64,000 nucleotides of DNA from Pochonia chlamydosporia 170 (taxonomy: Eukaryota; Ascomycota; Sordariomycetes; Hypocreales; Clavicipitaceae), in NCBI RefSeq assembly GCF_001653235.2, contig NW_019154057.1:1-64000 (forward strand), given 5' to 3'. Below, piece by piece: positions 45,737-56,885 of the stretch (positions are counted from its first letter, which is position 1; each line of letters opens with the position of its first letter). The translations under genes and the position numbers were made by a program. Below the pieces are notes generated by a model. It saw only the letters and a program-made list of their open reading frames with translations. It was not told the origin of the DNA and ran no database searches.

Positions 45737-46347
45737 TGTTAAGAATAACGGCAGCCTGGTTAATGAGTGTCTCGCTCTATGAACAATGTGTAAATAGCTT
45801 CAGTGGGAGTTTCCTTAGGAATTCACTTTCCTCCTTGCGAACAATCGCTTTATCCAAGTCGCACTCGACTTCGTTCCTACCCTGTACCCTCACACTGAGC
45901 CTGTTACGAACCAACGAGAGCAAGAGCGGGCAAGGCAGAATGATTGGTCTTGGAACGAGACCTGAGGCCTGGCTGCATGAGATGGCCGCCATGGGTAAAG
46001 GAGGTCACGTGACAAGACACGGGAACTGCAAGGTGCTCAGTTGGATCACCAGTGCTCAGGATGATCAGACTGAGCACGACTGAGCAAGGAAAGCAGAACT
46101 GATCAATGAAGAGATGGAAACAATATATATAGGACAGTCATTATCGAGATATCTAGCTAGTCCAGATCTTCAGTGATCAATCTAAGCATTCAATTCACAA
46201 TTGATTGGGATAAACTCCTGACGATCCAAGCTTGCTGTTCAATAGCCTGTGAAGGTCTTATTCACTTACAACCTAAGTTACCTACCCTAAGCAACAGAAC
46301 AACTGTTGATTGCCTTATTTGACCTTGTCAATAAGCCGATCGTTACA
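45737..46347 (+). mobile_element. Candidate large LTR, fourth family
   Basis: 611 bp from TGTTAAGAATAACGGCAGCC to CCGATCGTTACA, with a TATA-like ATATATATAGG near 46122. TG...CA ends and length fit a Copia-type LTR. Flanks (GCCCC, GAGCC) are not a duplication, and no internal coding part adjoins, so support is moderate. Confidence 0.5.
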
Positions 46348-47034
46348 GAGCCCGTTAGTGGCTCGGCATGCGCCCCTACCTCCCGTTCCGGCCTGACACG
46401 GCGAAACTATCAACAAGCGAGATTAGCTGCGTCGAGCTCTCCTTTCGTTGTCATATTTTTCTCTTTTCTTGTTTAAACTTTAGATATTCATTGATATCAT
46501 CTAGCCAGCTGTCAATATACCTACGGTCCCGCCCACTTCTCCATTGTCGATGCGGTGCCCATTATCTTAGGTAATGCCATATCTACACCACACTGTATTT
46601 TAGACCTACATAGATAAAATTCTGCAAATGTTTTCGGGAGGTCGCATGCGTCACATCAAATGAGGACGGGCTTTGTGAAGGCTGGAACCGAAAGTTGGAT
46701 GCTCGCATACAGATGGCAGTGGGGTCATCTGCAAGCATCATTTATCATATCGCTTTCCCTTCAGAAACTTCGCACCCAAGAATTACAGGCCCCTTCCATA
46801 GATACATCAACTGGCTCGACTGACTCGTCGGCCAAGTGTCAAATGTCTTTCATAATACAACAGTTCCAACCCCACAGCTCCTATCCGAATGGCTTGCTTT
46901 CATTTAGCCCGCTGAGTCTTTGCGCTAATGGGGCTAATTGTGATTTCATAAACCCGAATCCCTGGTTGCTTCCCGGACGGGGTGGCGTGTTCCCCACCTC
47001 CTGGCCCCCAAATCCAATGCCATACTGTGGCTTT

Positions 47035-47035
<1 letters not shown>
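46348..47035. other. Intergenic, no gene supported
   Basis: Open frames here are unrecognised and low in coding character. Confidence 0.4.

Positions 47036-47066
<31 letters not shown>
47036..47066 (-). repeat. T31 run, possible retroposon tail
   Basis: 31 T, read as a poly(A) tail on the minus strand. No LINE or SINE body was recognised beside it. Confidence 0.5.
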
Positions 47067-47158
47067 CCCCTCCTCCATCCGCTGTCAAGTTGCTTCGAGC
47101 CATAGTATTGTACTGATGTTGGGTGTGCGCGTATCGTGTATTTTTCTCACCCTGCAGC

Positions 47159-47341
47159 CCAATCCAGTTTATGTACATCCTGATTGACTACCACTACCAC
47201 CCCTGTCACTATCATTGTATTCATCACTTTGTATCGTTTTATGTGTGAACCCTTACATCCCAAATCCATTTCATGTACATCCTCAGTGACTTCCACTCCT
47301 GTCACCATCATTTTATCCATCCCTTCATATCGTTTTCTCGG
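47159..47341. repeat. Diverged tandem duplication of about 90 bp
   Basis: Two copies of CC(A)AATCCA...ATGTACATCC...CTGTCAC(T/C)ATCAT...TATCGTTTT lie head to tail with a period of about 100 bases. Confidence 0.6.
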
Positions 47342-48560
47342 CCCCCCACCCCCCGAATGCAACTTTTGGACACGCGGCATTGGTCGATTTTGCGACCCCG
47401 GAAATAGAGGGCAGTCGAAAAGTGACGATTGTCCCGGCAGGGCTCGTTGGACTTTTTATTACGGAAGAAGGCCAGTGCGGCAGATCTTCCCATGCCCTGG
47501 TCCGTTCCGTTGTGGATCCACTTGGTCCGCATGCAGGGACTGGTCGGAACTATGTGGAATATTGGTCCGATTGGCAGCCCTAGTACAAACTCCCCATCTT
47601 AAACCTTCACCCCTGTCCAATGGATGAGGCCAGACGCAGCTGGCTGCCTCATGTGGCAAGCCTCCTGCTGTTCGTTGGTAGCCTGGCTGGGACAAGTTGG
47701 TAGGCCTGTCCCCCAACCACTAGCCTCATCTCGGCATTATCCACCACTTGGTTTGTGAATAATTATGAGGCGCTGGAGCATATGCCGTGTTCAGGCACAC
47801 CAAATTAAAGTCAATACTGATACCGGACCGTCTACAGTATCAGGTACCGTTTGTGCCGATTTATGCACGACGATCCCTGGTCTGTACCACATGTCGGTTG
47901 GGTCTCTCCTCTCTCCAATGTCGACTAGGGGGGTGCCCTTCGACACCCCAACAGCTCCATAGACAACATTTGTCCCTAATTATCCTCTTTCGGATTTTAT
48001 CATGGTGATTCGAGTACTCGCAAGAGAGGAAGATGCTTGGTGCATAGCAAGTGATCAGACCTTCTCCAGTCACCAGGATCTCGATACTTTTCATGGGGTT
48101 CAAGAGTAGGGTACTCTTCTTGCTTTCGTATTTGTGTCATTCACCAAGTGGCGGCTCCTTTCTGTGCCCGTTGAGTTCACCAACATTACATTCATCCCTA
48201 TTTACTTTGACCTGGGTGTCTTAACGGCCTCTACAACCTGCTCCGCAGCCATCGGCATCATACGTTCTGAAGTATCGAGTATCCCATTACGTCTGATTAC
48301 AGTCCATCGATTACAAGAGCTCGGCTGTTGGAAGTCTTACTGAACGATTCAAGCCCCGCTAGATCAAGGCTACTTGTCTCGATGACGATGGTCATCAAGG
48401 CGATTTCTCCTGGCCACAGTTTTCAGACGCCCTCCCTTCCATCATGCTCCCTAAGCCCGTGGTCCACCCTCAAACCCCACTAGAGTCAACATCAAGCAGT
48501 CCGCGATTAAAAGTTGACAGTGAGTTTTCGAAACTTAAACTTAAAATTGCGTGCTAACAG
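47342..48560. other. Intergenic and 5' region of the SANT-like gene
   Basis: An open stretch with ATG at 48443 (MLPKPVVHPQTPLE) may be the first exon of the next gene. The intron candidate 48520-48560 (GTGAGT...CTAACAG, 41 nt) puts the two parts out of frame by one base. Confidence 0.35.
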
Positions 48561-49419
48561 ATGGCTAGCCGCATTCCCCGGCGTCTCTAGAGATTGTTCT
48601 CCCTTTCCGAGTATTTCCCGTTTAGACAGCCCACGAAACAACTCACTTGCACGACTTCCTAGTCTAGAAGAATTCGATCTTGGCGTTGAAGCTCTTGCAA
48701 GATTGTGCGGTCCTGCTCGTCCTTACACTCCTCTGTCGCCCCTCAGTTGCACAAGGCGAAGCTCTGTCCCCACTCAAACCTTGCCTCCGTTTCAAGAATA
48801 CGTTCCCCAAGACCTCCATGCTCCTTATCACATGAAAGATACCTGCTTGCATGGCGTCTCCACCCTAGACGGTTATCCTAGCCCACCTCCAGATGGCGAG
48901 AACCCACATATCAATCAGAAGTACACCACCGAAGAAGGAGATTTCATCATCTATGCCTGGCACGACAAGAACCTCAAGTGGAAATGTATTAAGGAAGATT
49001 TCGCTGCCATGTTTGGTCGAACGCCCGAGAGAACTGTGCAAGGCCTTCAAGCCTGGTATTACCGGATGAACCAGAGGATTCCCGCCTGGGACCAGGATGG
49101 CTGGTTGATCTTCGACAACAAGGATGATTTGGAGCCGAAGCATATCAGCATCAAGTGCCGCGAACGACACAGCCAAGATAAACCTATGGAGCAAGTTGGT
49201 CTTGGCCAACGCCATCCCGAACGCGCTCTGCACTATTCCTGGGTTGACCCTGAACTGAAGCGAAAGTCGCAAAACTGGGGTGAGTTGATGAGTTGATGCA
49301 TGCTCTTGCTCAACACCCCACATACTAACATTCTCTCCACAGCTGCAAAGCGCGCAATGCAATACCGCGACAGGCGGGAACGAAGAAAGAGAAAGGAGCG
49401 GAGACTTCTCAAGCTCTAA
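48561..49419 (+). CDS. Conserved fungal SANT/Myb-like protein, 5' end uncertain
   Basis: Exon 48561-49279 and exon 49343-49419 join in frame across a 63-nt intron (GTGAGT, branch TACTAAC, CCACAG). The conserved block is KYTTEEGDFIIYAWHDKNLKWKCIKEDF followed by TPERTVQGLQAWYYRMNQRIP, a helix-turn-helix layout like a SANT/Myb domain. Then come LEPKHISIKCRERHS and HYSWVDPELKRKSQNW, with a very basic C-terminus (YRDRRERRKRKERR). The same blocks occur in a family widespread in Eurotiomycetes with no assigned role. DNA binding is likely. The N-terminal part (LPSLEEFDLGVEALARL) is also typical. The start was not resolved: the acceptor at 48560 is good, but no upstream exon fits the frame. Confidence 0.7.
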
Positions 49420-49857
49420 AGTGACGCCAATCAAACACCCGACATGGCAACGACATTCATTTTTATAGCGCATGGCCGGTCTCTACATGTATACAATTCC
49501 AACGTATGAGCAGTCTTTGTTCCATGTTTACATTTAATGTTACCTTATTGCTTCTAGCTGTTATCAGTAAATTCTTTTCCTTACACTACGTTACTGGGTA
49601 TGCTTGGGCTAGAAGTTCTACCGTTCACAATTAAGACACGTTACAACAACTTTTACACGTCGCTGTATAGTAGTGTAACATCAAGTCTTTCCAATATCCA
49701 TGTTGGAGACACCAGTCAAGGAAATGTAGTTCGTTTAGAACACCGAGAGGGAATGGTTTTTAGAACAGTGCGCGTTTCCTTCAACGGCACTCGAGTCCTG
49801 CCAACACAGGCTGACCATAGTCTAATTCTTCTCGACACTGGAAAGTACGCCCTCATT
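49420..49857. other. Intergenic, no gene supported
   Basis: The plus-strand frame 49600-49953 has an ATG but unremarkable content. It overlaps the better minus-strand frame described next. Confidence 0.35.
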
Positions 49858-50121
49858 CTATCTGGTCGTCCTGAAATTCTCTCGGCAGGTTCTCGTGTTC
49901 GACACTCTAAGCTTACATTTGTGTGCTGCAAGAACATTTTTAAGGTCAGCTAGTACCGCTTGTAGTTGCCGTATATTAGCCTCTAGCATATCATTCTCGG
50001 ACTGTAGTCTTGCAATATGAGAAACGTCGTTTGCATTCTGGCCGCTTTTAGAGACCCCATGTTGTGGATTGTGAGTCATCGTCGTATGTATTTGGTCAGG
50101 TACCAGTGATCTCCGGAACAT
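49858..50121 (-). CDS. Hypothetical small coiled-coil protein
   Basis: 87 residues from an ATG at 50121. The middle (HIARLQSENDMLEANIRQLQ and the next 20 residues) has a regular heptad pattern of Leu/Ile/Met over about six turns. No known family. It may be an exon of a larger decayed gene. Confidence 0.35.
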   Translation of the reverse strand: MFRRSLVPDQIHTTMTHNPQHGVSKSGQNANDVSHIARLQSENDMLEANIRQLQAVLADLKNVLAAHKCKLRVSNTRTCRENFRTTR

Positions 50122-52375
50122 TGATCCTGAGTTGGCGAAGAAGTTTCAATCACTTCGAAATAAGCTAGATTTATCTACAAACGAGAGGTGGTGAATGGCA
50201 CCTACCGAAACTGCAATCGCGCAGGAAAACGGAACTAGGCGCCCGGGGGAAGCTGACAAAGATTTCCACCAAATACTTCGACGCATACAGAACCGTACAG
50301 AATTCCAGAATTTGTTTGTTCCAACAACGAAGGATAAGATGATAGCTACTGAACAGGATCAAGAAGCAGCAACTAATACAACCTGCGTGGAGTGATGGTA
50401 GCTGCAACAACGTGTCGCGCCCCATCGACCCTGCTCTCACAAGTCATTTGGTTGACCGCATCCCGATCGACGACGATCCCATACATCCATATATCACTGC
50501 CAAAACGCATCGTCCGGTGTCAGGTGAGTCGTCTGCTGCGTCAACGAACTTGATCCTGCTGCACTAAGTGCATATGTCTCAGACAGCTACGTTACTTGGG
50601 GGTCTAAGTTGAGCGGCGCCAGCACAGCAGGGCGTAAGGAGGTCTGTGCTGAGGAACAATTCCCTGCGAATGGGTGCTGTATGGGGACCTAGCATTTCAC
50701 GGCATGAGCGAACTGACTCAGTATATAATAAGCGGCATAAGCGCAGCTGCCGGTTACAGGACACTTATTGCTGCATGACCCCCGACAAATGTGGCTTTTG
50801 ACATTGATTGTCGCACCAGTGGCTTCCACCCCGAGCTATTTTGGAAGCGCAAGCTCTTTTGTGGCTGTGGAAGGGCGGCAGAATTCTCAGAAATGTGGCA
50901 GAAAAGTAGCAGAGAACATCCGGTCAAAATGTCAAAGCCGACAATTGTTGGATCAGGTTACATCGAGTGTGACTGTGTTGAAGGTGCCAATCTATTGAAT
51001 GAGAATTATCCGAGGAGCCAGAATTGCTATGTCTATGATATATTGCTACAGTTGTCTTTAATAGAATACGACTTCCGTACAGAAACGGAAAATTGCAGTA
51101 GAATCCTGGTGAGAAGTCCGATGCCGTTTGAGGCCTGATATGCGAGATGTTCTCAACGAACGGGGTGTAGCCGTGTGCGTTGGTTGTACCTGACATAGAG
51201 GACATGCTAGGCAACAAGATGAAGGCCAATTCGTAGTTTTCTAATGGTGATGGTGACTCAAAATCCAGCGAGCTTCGAATTGAACAAGGTTATTATTAGC
51301 AGTAGCTTATGGTTTGTTATAAACTTGTTTTACGGACCTGTGGACTCAGGAAATATTGGATTCGCGCCAGACCGCACAGTACCTGTCTGTTGTCCTGTTA
51401 TTATTTGGATCTGTAGCAAAAGACTGTCTATTTCGGATTCTACTCTGACTATTCGACGAATCATGTAGCGATGCGTCTGCGATTGCCGATCTGTTACGCC
51501 TAGCAAGCACCGTCAAACTTTAAACATGCCTCCTTTTCCAATTGGCAAATTAGAAGAAACTCCATTCCATCTCTAGGCAGGCTGGCGAATCTCTCTATCG
51601 AGTGAGCCTGTGTGTCATCTGATTATCTGCCAAGATATTATACGGGTCGGGAGCTAATGGAATGGATTTTATTTCGCCTGGATGGAACATCCATATGGCC
51701 AAAACCAGCAATTTAGAGCCTCGGCCCTCGCCCGTTGCGCCCGATATTGGATCCTTTCAATAACTGGCGCAGGGAATACAGTGAGACCTGTAAACTACAG
51801 AGGCCACCAATTTCAGAGAGAAACCCCAAGACCCCAAGAAGCAGAGCGGAGTCATTTGCCCAAAGCGAGTCTGGCCTGCGACAATATAAGCCGCCGATTG
51901 CCGCCCTTTGCTTGCGCCACCCAATACTGTCTAGTCGGGGAACAGCACATAGCATGTGGTCAGGCTCTTTCTGCTTGCATTCCATCTTACATCTCACATA
52001 TGAATACGTAGGTGCTTTCATATGCATACATTTTGTTAGATTGACGCCGAAAAAAGAAATTAGAGAGCCATGGGATGTCACTGGACAGGTACTAACGGTT
52101 GGGCAATAGCCCAACCCAGCCCAACTGGCGATGTTTGGGAACTTCACAGAGGCGTGCCTCAGGGGTAGTACGATAATTCGTATTCGTTTTACTATCAACA
52201 CCCGTACACATCCCGTTGCCGCTATATCCTCTTTTATATATATATGTATTTATGTTTGCTCTTGTTCCTAATCCCTCCAAGTCATCGATCTTCGCTGCAC
52301 ACCCACTCGTGTACTTCACAGGCGCTTTTTTCACGTCAGCTCCTTTGAGTGTACTGGCATACTATTGTCCTTGTG
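50122..52375. other. Intergenic, several unrecognised open frames
   Basis: Frames at 50195-50395 and 50791-51138 (plus) begin with ATG and have mixed composition but no motif. An inverted repeat GGTTGGGCAATAGCCCAACC lies at about 52097-52116. No gene is supported. Confidence 0.35.
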
Positions 52376-53194
52376 ATGGAGGAACCCGTTACTGAGCTTC
52401 GCGAGTTGCTCGGTGGGCTGTCGGTGGCCCAATTTGCCCGCCTCCCACAAGAACAGCGCAGCACAATATACCGGCATCATCTAGTACGTAATGACATCAT
52501 TGTCAATGAAGCAGAAGACTTTGACCAATCTAACCTACGCATCGCCTCTGGGACTATTTTTCGGCAACAGCGCTTCATGGACAATGACGAGACGGGAAAG
52601 CAGCTTGTGAAGGAAGCTAATGAGATATACTACGCCGAGAATATTTTCCTTGTCCGTTTACACTGGCTTTGCGAGTTTATGTCTGAACGCTTCGGGGACG
52701 AAGAAACGAACGTCCCCATCGCCCCGTTAGTAGGAGGCATCATTGTCGAGGTTGACCTCCACGACGATAAACACGAACGTCTTAGCTATGAGGTCGATAG
52801 CTCCGATAGTGAAGATGAGGGCAAGGACGTTGCAGACCAAGGGGACGGTGGCCGCTTGGCAACATGGACGGTTAATCGTTTGCGTGATCTCTTTCTTTTC
52901 ACCAACGCAACTTCAATAACGGTTCGGTTGCGCGGAGGTGGTATGCGGGATGACAGTGACCTAGCGACGCACCAGACAATCAAAGACATCGCACAAATTG
53001 TCCGAGAACTTATTGGCCATTTTGGAAGTCGTTTTGACATTGGGAAGATGCTTGATAGTGGTCACCAGCCTTATCAAAGCCTGCGGGAATACTGGACGCC
53101 GCCAACACAGTTGGCAATGAGAAATGTGAGAAACTTTAACGCCTCGCTCAAAGACATTATGCAGATTGAGATTGAAGAATGGACATGCAAGTAG
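52376..53194 (+). CDS. Orphan hypothetical protein
   Basis: 272 residues from the ATG at 52376 (the frame is open a little further upstream without ATG). The N-terminus (VTELRELLGGLSVAQFARLP) looks helical. The middle has a long acidic stretch (YEVDSSDSEDEGKDVADQGD), then LATWTVNRLRDLFLFTNATSITVRLRGG and an Ile/Leu-rich helix. Only the first part recalls fungal F-box-like orphan families. No enzyme or DNA-binding motif is recognised, and no intron is needed. It stands alone beside simple repeats and transposon scraps. Confidence 0.55.
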   Translation: MEEPVTELRELLGGLSVAQFARLPQEQRSTIYRHHLVRNDIIVNEAEDFDQSNLRIASGTIFRQQRFMDNDETGKQLVKEANEIYYAENIFLVRLHWLCEFMSERFGDEETNVPIAPLVGGIIVEVDLHDDKHERLSYEVDSSDSEDEGKDVADQGDGGRLATWTVNRLRDLFLFTNATSITVRLRGGGMRDDSDLATHQTIKDIAQIVRELIGHFGSRFDIGKMLDSGHQPYQSLREYWTPPTQLAMRNVRNFNASLKDIMQIEIEEWTCK

Positions 53195-53208
53195 ATAGAT
53201 GACCCACA

Positions 53209-53285
53209 TGAGCCCTTGGTAGATAGATGGATGTAGATCTATATCTATCTACATCTACATTTCATCTACATCCGTAGATAGATCC
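53209..53285. repeat. GATA/ATCT-rich simple repeat
   Basis: Repeats of TAGATAGATG and the complementary ATCTACATCTAC form an imperfect inverted low-complexity block. Confidence 0.6.
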
Positions 53286-53308
53286 CTCACACTGATAGCA
53301 ACTCCCTA

Positions 53309-53411
53309 TATACCGGGGCATGTGTTGGTAGAGACTCCGCCAGTGTAGATCAGCCGGGCTAAATGTGATGAATGCACAAGGACAACCTAGCTTATAAGCA
53401 TAGTCCTCGAG
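53309..53411 (-). mobile_element. Helitron coding fragment
   Basis: About 100 bp reads DYAYKLGCPCAFITFSPADL plus HWRSLYQHMPRY on the minus strand, almost the same as residues of the intact Helitron protein (coding 36940-37040). It ends exactly at the MITE that follows. Confidence 0.85.
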
Positions 53412-53572
53412 CAGGCTTTCTATCCATACGAAAGTATTCCATACACTTAATCCGTATTCCATACCCCTTGCAGGTATTCCATACGTATGGAATACTCTCC
53501 ATACAAGGTGCATTCCATATTCCATATTCCATACGGGTCTGTATGGAGTATGGAGTATGGATAGAAAGCCTG
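53412..53572. mobile_element. hAT-type MITE (short form)
   Basis: 161 bp with the same inverted ends as 27895-28348 (CAGGCTTTCTATCCATAC) and the same subterminal sequence, but lacking the 265-bp centre. Flanking 8-mers (TCCTCGAG, ATGCTACG) differ, so no duplication survives. Confidence 0.85.
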
Positions 53573-54534
53573 ATGCTACGCTTGCTTGACGTGTCATATC
53601 TGCAGCCATCACTTACAGGGGCAAAGGCGAAGCTGTTCCTCTATCACGAATTGCTAGCCATTGTGACAAAGGACTGGTTTCCCGGATTCAGGCATATGTC
53701 TTACAACATCCAGTGAATGCAAGTCCCCACCCGGCTTGGTGGCGTCATGTTCCTAAGGGACGTGGCTTATCAAAGACATTAATTACGAGCGCGATTGGAA
53801 CACAAGACAACTGCCGAAGGGGCATAATAATATTGGTAATAAGTATCGACCGCCACATAATTGACACTCGTAATCAAAATTTCGCATGTAACATCTTCAA
53901 AGATCTCCTAATGTATCAACGTGCATCCTGATCAGGCTATTGCGTCACTAAATCACCAAACAGCTTATTATAAGTATTAAAGGGCCAGCTCTTATGCGAA
54001 ACCTAACGATTTGCCTAGTGGTGGGTGTTTCTGATGGCAATAAATAGCGTCTCGCCTCCTCTACGGTCTGATAGGAAGAAATAACGCTCCTACACACAAC
54101 GGATATTAAGGAACAGGGAGTCTGTCCCAAGCTTTTCTGCGTAAGGTCAGGGTACTGATACTTCCTATAGGGTTAATATAAGAATAGATTGCAGCGCTCC
54201 CAGTAGATTCTGCGAGCAATTGAGTTTGTTACCGTCGCGAAGCTCACGGACCTCCCGTGGTGGTGTGGCTGTTCAACTAACATGAAACATGAGTCAGTTT
54301 CTCCTACCAACAAGTAACGTCCAAAATGAGATACGGCAAGTTCCTAGGGGGTATTATCTAGGAATCCTTTCATATACATAAATTGCAAGAAGATCTTAAA
54401 TATACAAGTAAGCCTAACCAGAAAGCGTCGAAGACGTACTCGACCTTCATCGTCACTACTCATTGATAAAAACTTCCTACCGGCAATATCCTAGCCCTTA
54501 GCCTGGTATATTATCTGTGTCCGGACTTTTGAAA
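53573..54534. other. Intergenic with one open remnant
   Basis: The frame just right of the MITE (53573-53716; KLFLYHELLAIVTKDWFPGF) is protein-like but unrecognised. Nothing else is seen up to 54534. Confidence 0.4.
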
Positions 54535-55679
54535 ATGGATCTTGTATCTTTTTACCTCGGTGCTTTTGTAGGCATCTTCCCCTTTACCCTAGCAAAGGTC
54601 ATCCATCAGACAGTACGCATCGTCGCCCGCTCAAGAGCCTTCCGCAATGCTTACCTCTATATGATATGGACGATGGTTATTGTTTGTCCAGTATTTGCTG
54701 TCATTGACTTTCTTTACCTTATAGAGATTATCCCTCCAAGGTACGTGGCTGGCTGTCTCTGACATTCAAATGTAGTGGTGGTATATTAACAACACTACAG
54801 TTTGGGCTTCTATGTAACTACTGGTGAGTCTCATAGTCTTTGGTATAATACTGTCATTAGCTAATCCTAAGGCAGTCCTGCTATGGATAATCCAGACGCA
54901 GATTCTACCCCAGATTATCATTAATCGCATTGGCCTCATTATGTCCAACCGACGTCGTGTCTTCCACCTCAAGCTCGGATTCGCCGCCGCCATAGGCGTC
55001 ATCAATACTATTGTGGGAGTCACCTGGTTGCGAGGCTGCACACCTGGAGCATCCGCCGCTGCCGTGGAACTCATTTATATTATTGAGTATGTGGATAAGG
55101 GGTTTTTTCTCCTGATTGATTTGGGGCTCAATGCCTTTTTTCTATATCTGGTCCACTCTCGTCTTATTGCTGAGGGACTATCAAAGTACCAGCCGCTTTT
55201 CAAGTTCAATACTTGTTTAGCGATAGCTTCTTCGGCCATGGATGCATGTTTGCTAGGCATGTTGCGGCTTCCCAAGATGTACCAGTTAGTGCATCCTTCG
55301 TTGGTCTTTTGACATCAGCTCTGCTAACTTTGAGTGGCCAAGATTTGTTCAATTTGTCCCAATTGCTTATATTGTTAAGCTATATATCGAAATGACCAAC
55401 GCTGCTCTCATCGCCAAAATCGTTCGCAGCTCCTCTGGCAATACTGTGCCCGGTTATGCCGCTAAATATCAGACCAACAACCAGACTAATCATCTTGAGT
55501 CCAGGTTCGATGAGAACCCCGAACTCAGCGTAAAGGACACTGAAAATGTCCCGATTGGTAATGCGGTCAAGTGCACTCACAGCAGTTCAAGTGAGTCTGG
55601 TAGTATTCAGCTATCCCCAACTAATGTTACTGTTACGACCGCGACAACCGTGGTATCTGAGAGTCTGAGAGCGCCGTAG
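54535..55679 (+). CDS. Multi-span membrane protein of unknown function (four exons)
   Basis: Joining 54535-54740, 54801-54813, 54872-55284 and 55343-55679 gives 322 residues in frame. Introns of 60, 58 and 58 nt have GTACGT, GTAACT and GTTAGT donors with usable branch sites. About seven hydrophobic spans are seen: LVSFYLGAFVGIFPFTLA, YMIWTMVIVCPVFAVIDFLY, AVLLWIIQTQILPQIIINRI, LGFAAAIGVINTIVGVTWL, GFFLLIDLGLNAFFLYLV, CLAIASSAMDACLLGML and FVQFVPIAYIVKLYIE. The C-terminal 90 residues are hydrophilic and Ser/Thr-rich. The layout and YIVKLYIEMTNAALIAKIVR segment match a fungal family of unknown role that looks receptor-like. The second exon is only 13 nt. Confidence 0.78.
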
Positions 55680-56285
55680 AGGCCATGAGCTTGCCATAAG
55701 AAAACAAGGTTCACGAGATATAGAGGGCAGATGATGGTAACTTTAATCGACACGCGCTGCGTCGTCGCCCCTCGATGTATTGGCTGAACTCAAAAGTGGC
55801 TCGGCTTGCCCTCTCGCCTTCCAGAATAGCGTATGAGCCTATGAGCTCGTCAAAATCTTCCGTTCTTACACTGTATTTTGTTTCTTCTTTAGCTTTAAGG
55901 TGTTCGTTGGGGTCATCTTGTTGCTTGTTAGTGGACTTGCTAGACCGTTGCATACTTGTGAACCTGATGTATCTGTAACGTGTAGGATGCGAAAGGGCCA
56001 TTTCTCAGCAACTTTGTTTCTCTTCTGTTAGCCCTGATCGATCTCCTGCTTGGCTATCTGTGGATGACAATCCTGGATATTCTTGGCCATTTCTAATCTT
56101 ATGGTTTCTGGCATTGTGTTTGTGGGCTTCGCGCTATTACTCAACTCTACATAATGCTTCATCTCAAACATTGCGGCTGGCCATAGTCACATCATTCTGC
56201 TGGATTGATGAGGTTTCTTCTGCAATGCGTTTTTTCATATGTTTAAACTATAAACTACTTGGATTAGTACCACCCGGCCTCAGAA
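55680..56285. other. Intergenic, no gene supported
   Basis: Minus-strand frame 56001-55711 begins with ATG and is hydrophilic; no motif. Plus-strand frame at 56060 shows no recognisable family. Confidence 0.35.
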
Positions 56286-56379
56286 TTATTGAGAGTTCCC
56301 CTGGAGCATCTTGACGATGTCCTCATGCCTATTCACAGCGGCCTGCCACATCGGTGTCTCACCCCTGTTATCCTTCGCC
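56286..56379 (-). pseudogene. Ankyrin-repeat remnant
   Basis: The minus strand reads AKDNRGETPMWQAAVNRHED then IVKMLQGNSQ and a TAA. This is one clear ankyrin repeat (G-TP---A---GH--IV--L) and the natural C-terminus of an ankyrin protein. The rest of the gene is missing; a hairpin repeat begins a few bases upstream. Confidence 0.65.
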
Positions 56380-56391
56380 TACGACCACAGA

Positions 56392-56420
56392 CAAATCCAA
56401 CTCTACTACGGTTGGATTTG
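56392..56420. repeat. Short hairpin, possible MITE end
   Basis: CAAATCCAA ... TTGGATTTG with an 11-base loop. Related GTTGGATT/AGAGTTG motifs recur to about 56530. Confidence 0.4.
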
Positions 56421-56885
56421 TAATTTGGTGAAATTAAGCATGATCAAGGGTGCTAGAGTTGGGTTTCGCACACCCAGGTAGAGTTGAAATTTGTTCTCTG
56501 ATCCTTGTACAGTTGGATTAAATTCGACCAACTAGCTTCATGATATTTTATTTTTGCCACAGTCGCTAAAATTATCCAACGACAGTGAGCCAAAGAAAGC
56601 CGTCATTTCGGTAGTTCACTGTCAGGGGTACTCATCTCTTAAGGTGTTGACTGCATACTCGTAGAAGAACAGTTCCAATTTCTGTACTGCTACATGACTA
56701 CCTTTTTTTTTTTTTTAACTCACAGAAAACCATTTCTGCACTTTGCTCATACTGCTCTCGCTATGCCTCAGCCTTTTCTGATGTAATATTTGCTTGCAAT
56801 TCGCGTGCTGGAAAGCTCAAGCTGTACAGGATTATACATCTGCGACTGGACAGTCGGTGACCTCTAGTCGCCCACAGTCGCAAGA

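Noticed and set aside
47041..47187. Plus-strand open frame with a poly-Phe run
   Set aside because: The run is the T31 tract; the frame is an artefact of the homopolymer.
49600..49953. 117-codon plus-strand frame with ATG
   Set aside because: Overlaps a minus-strand frame with a clear coiled-coil pattern; composition of the plus frame is unremarkable.
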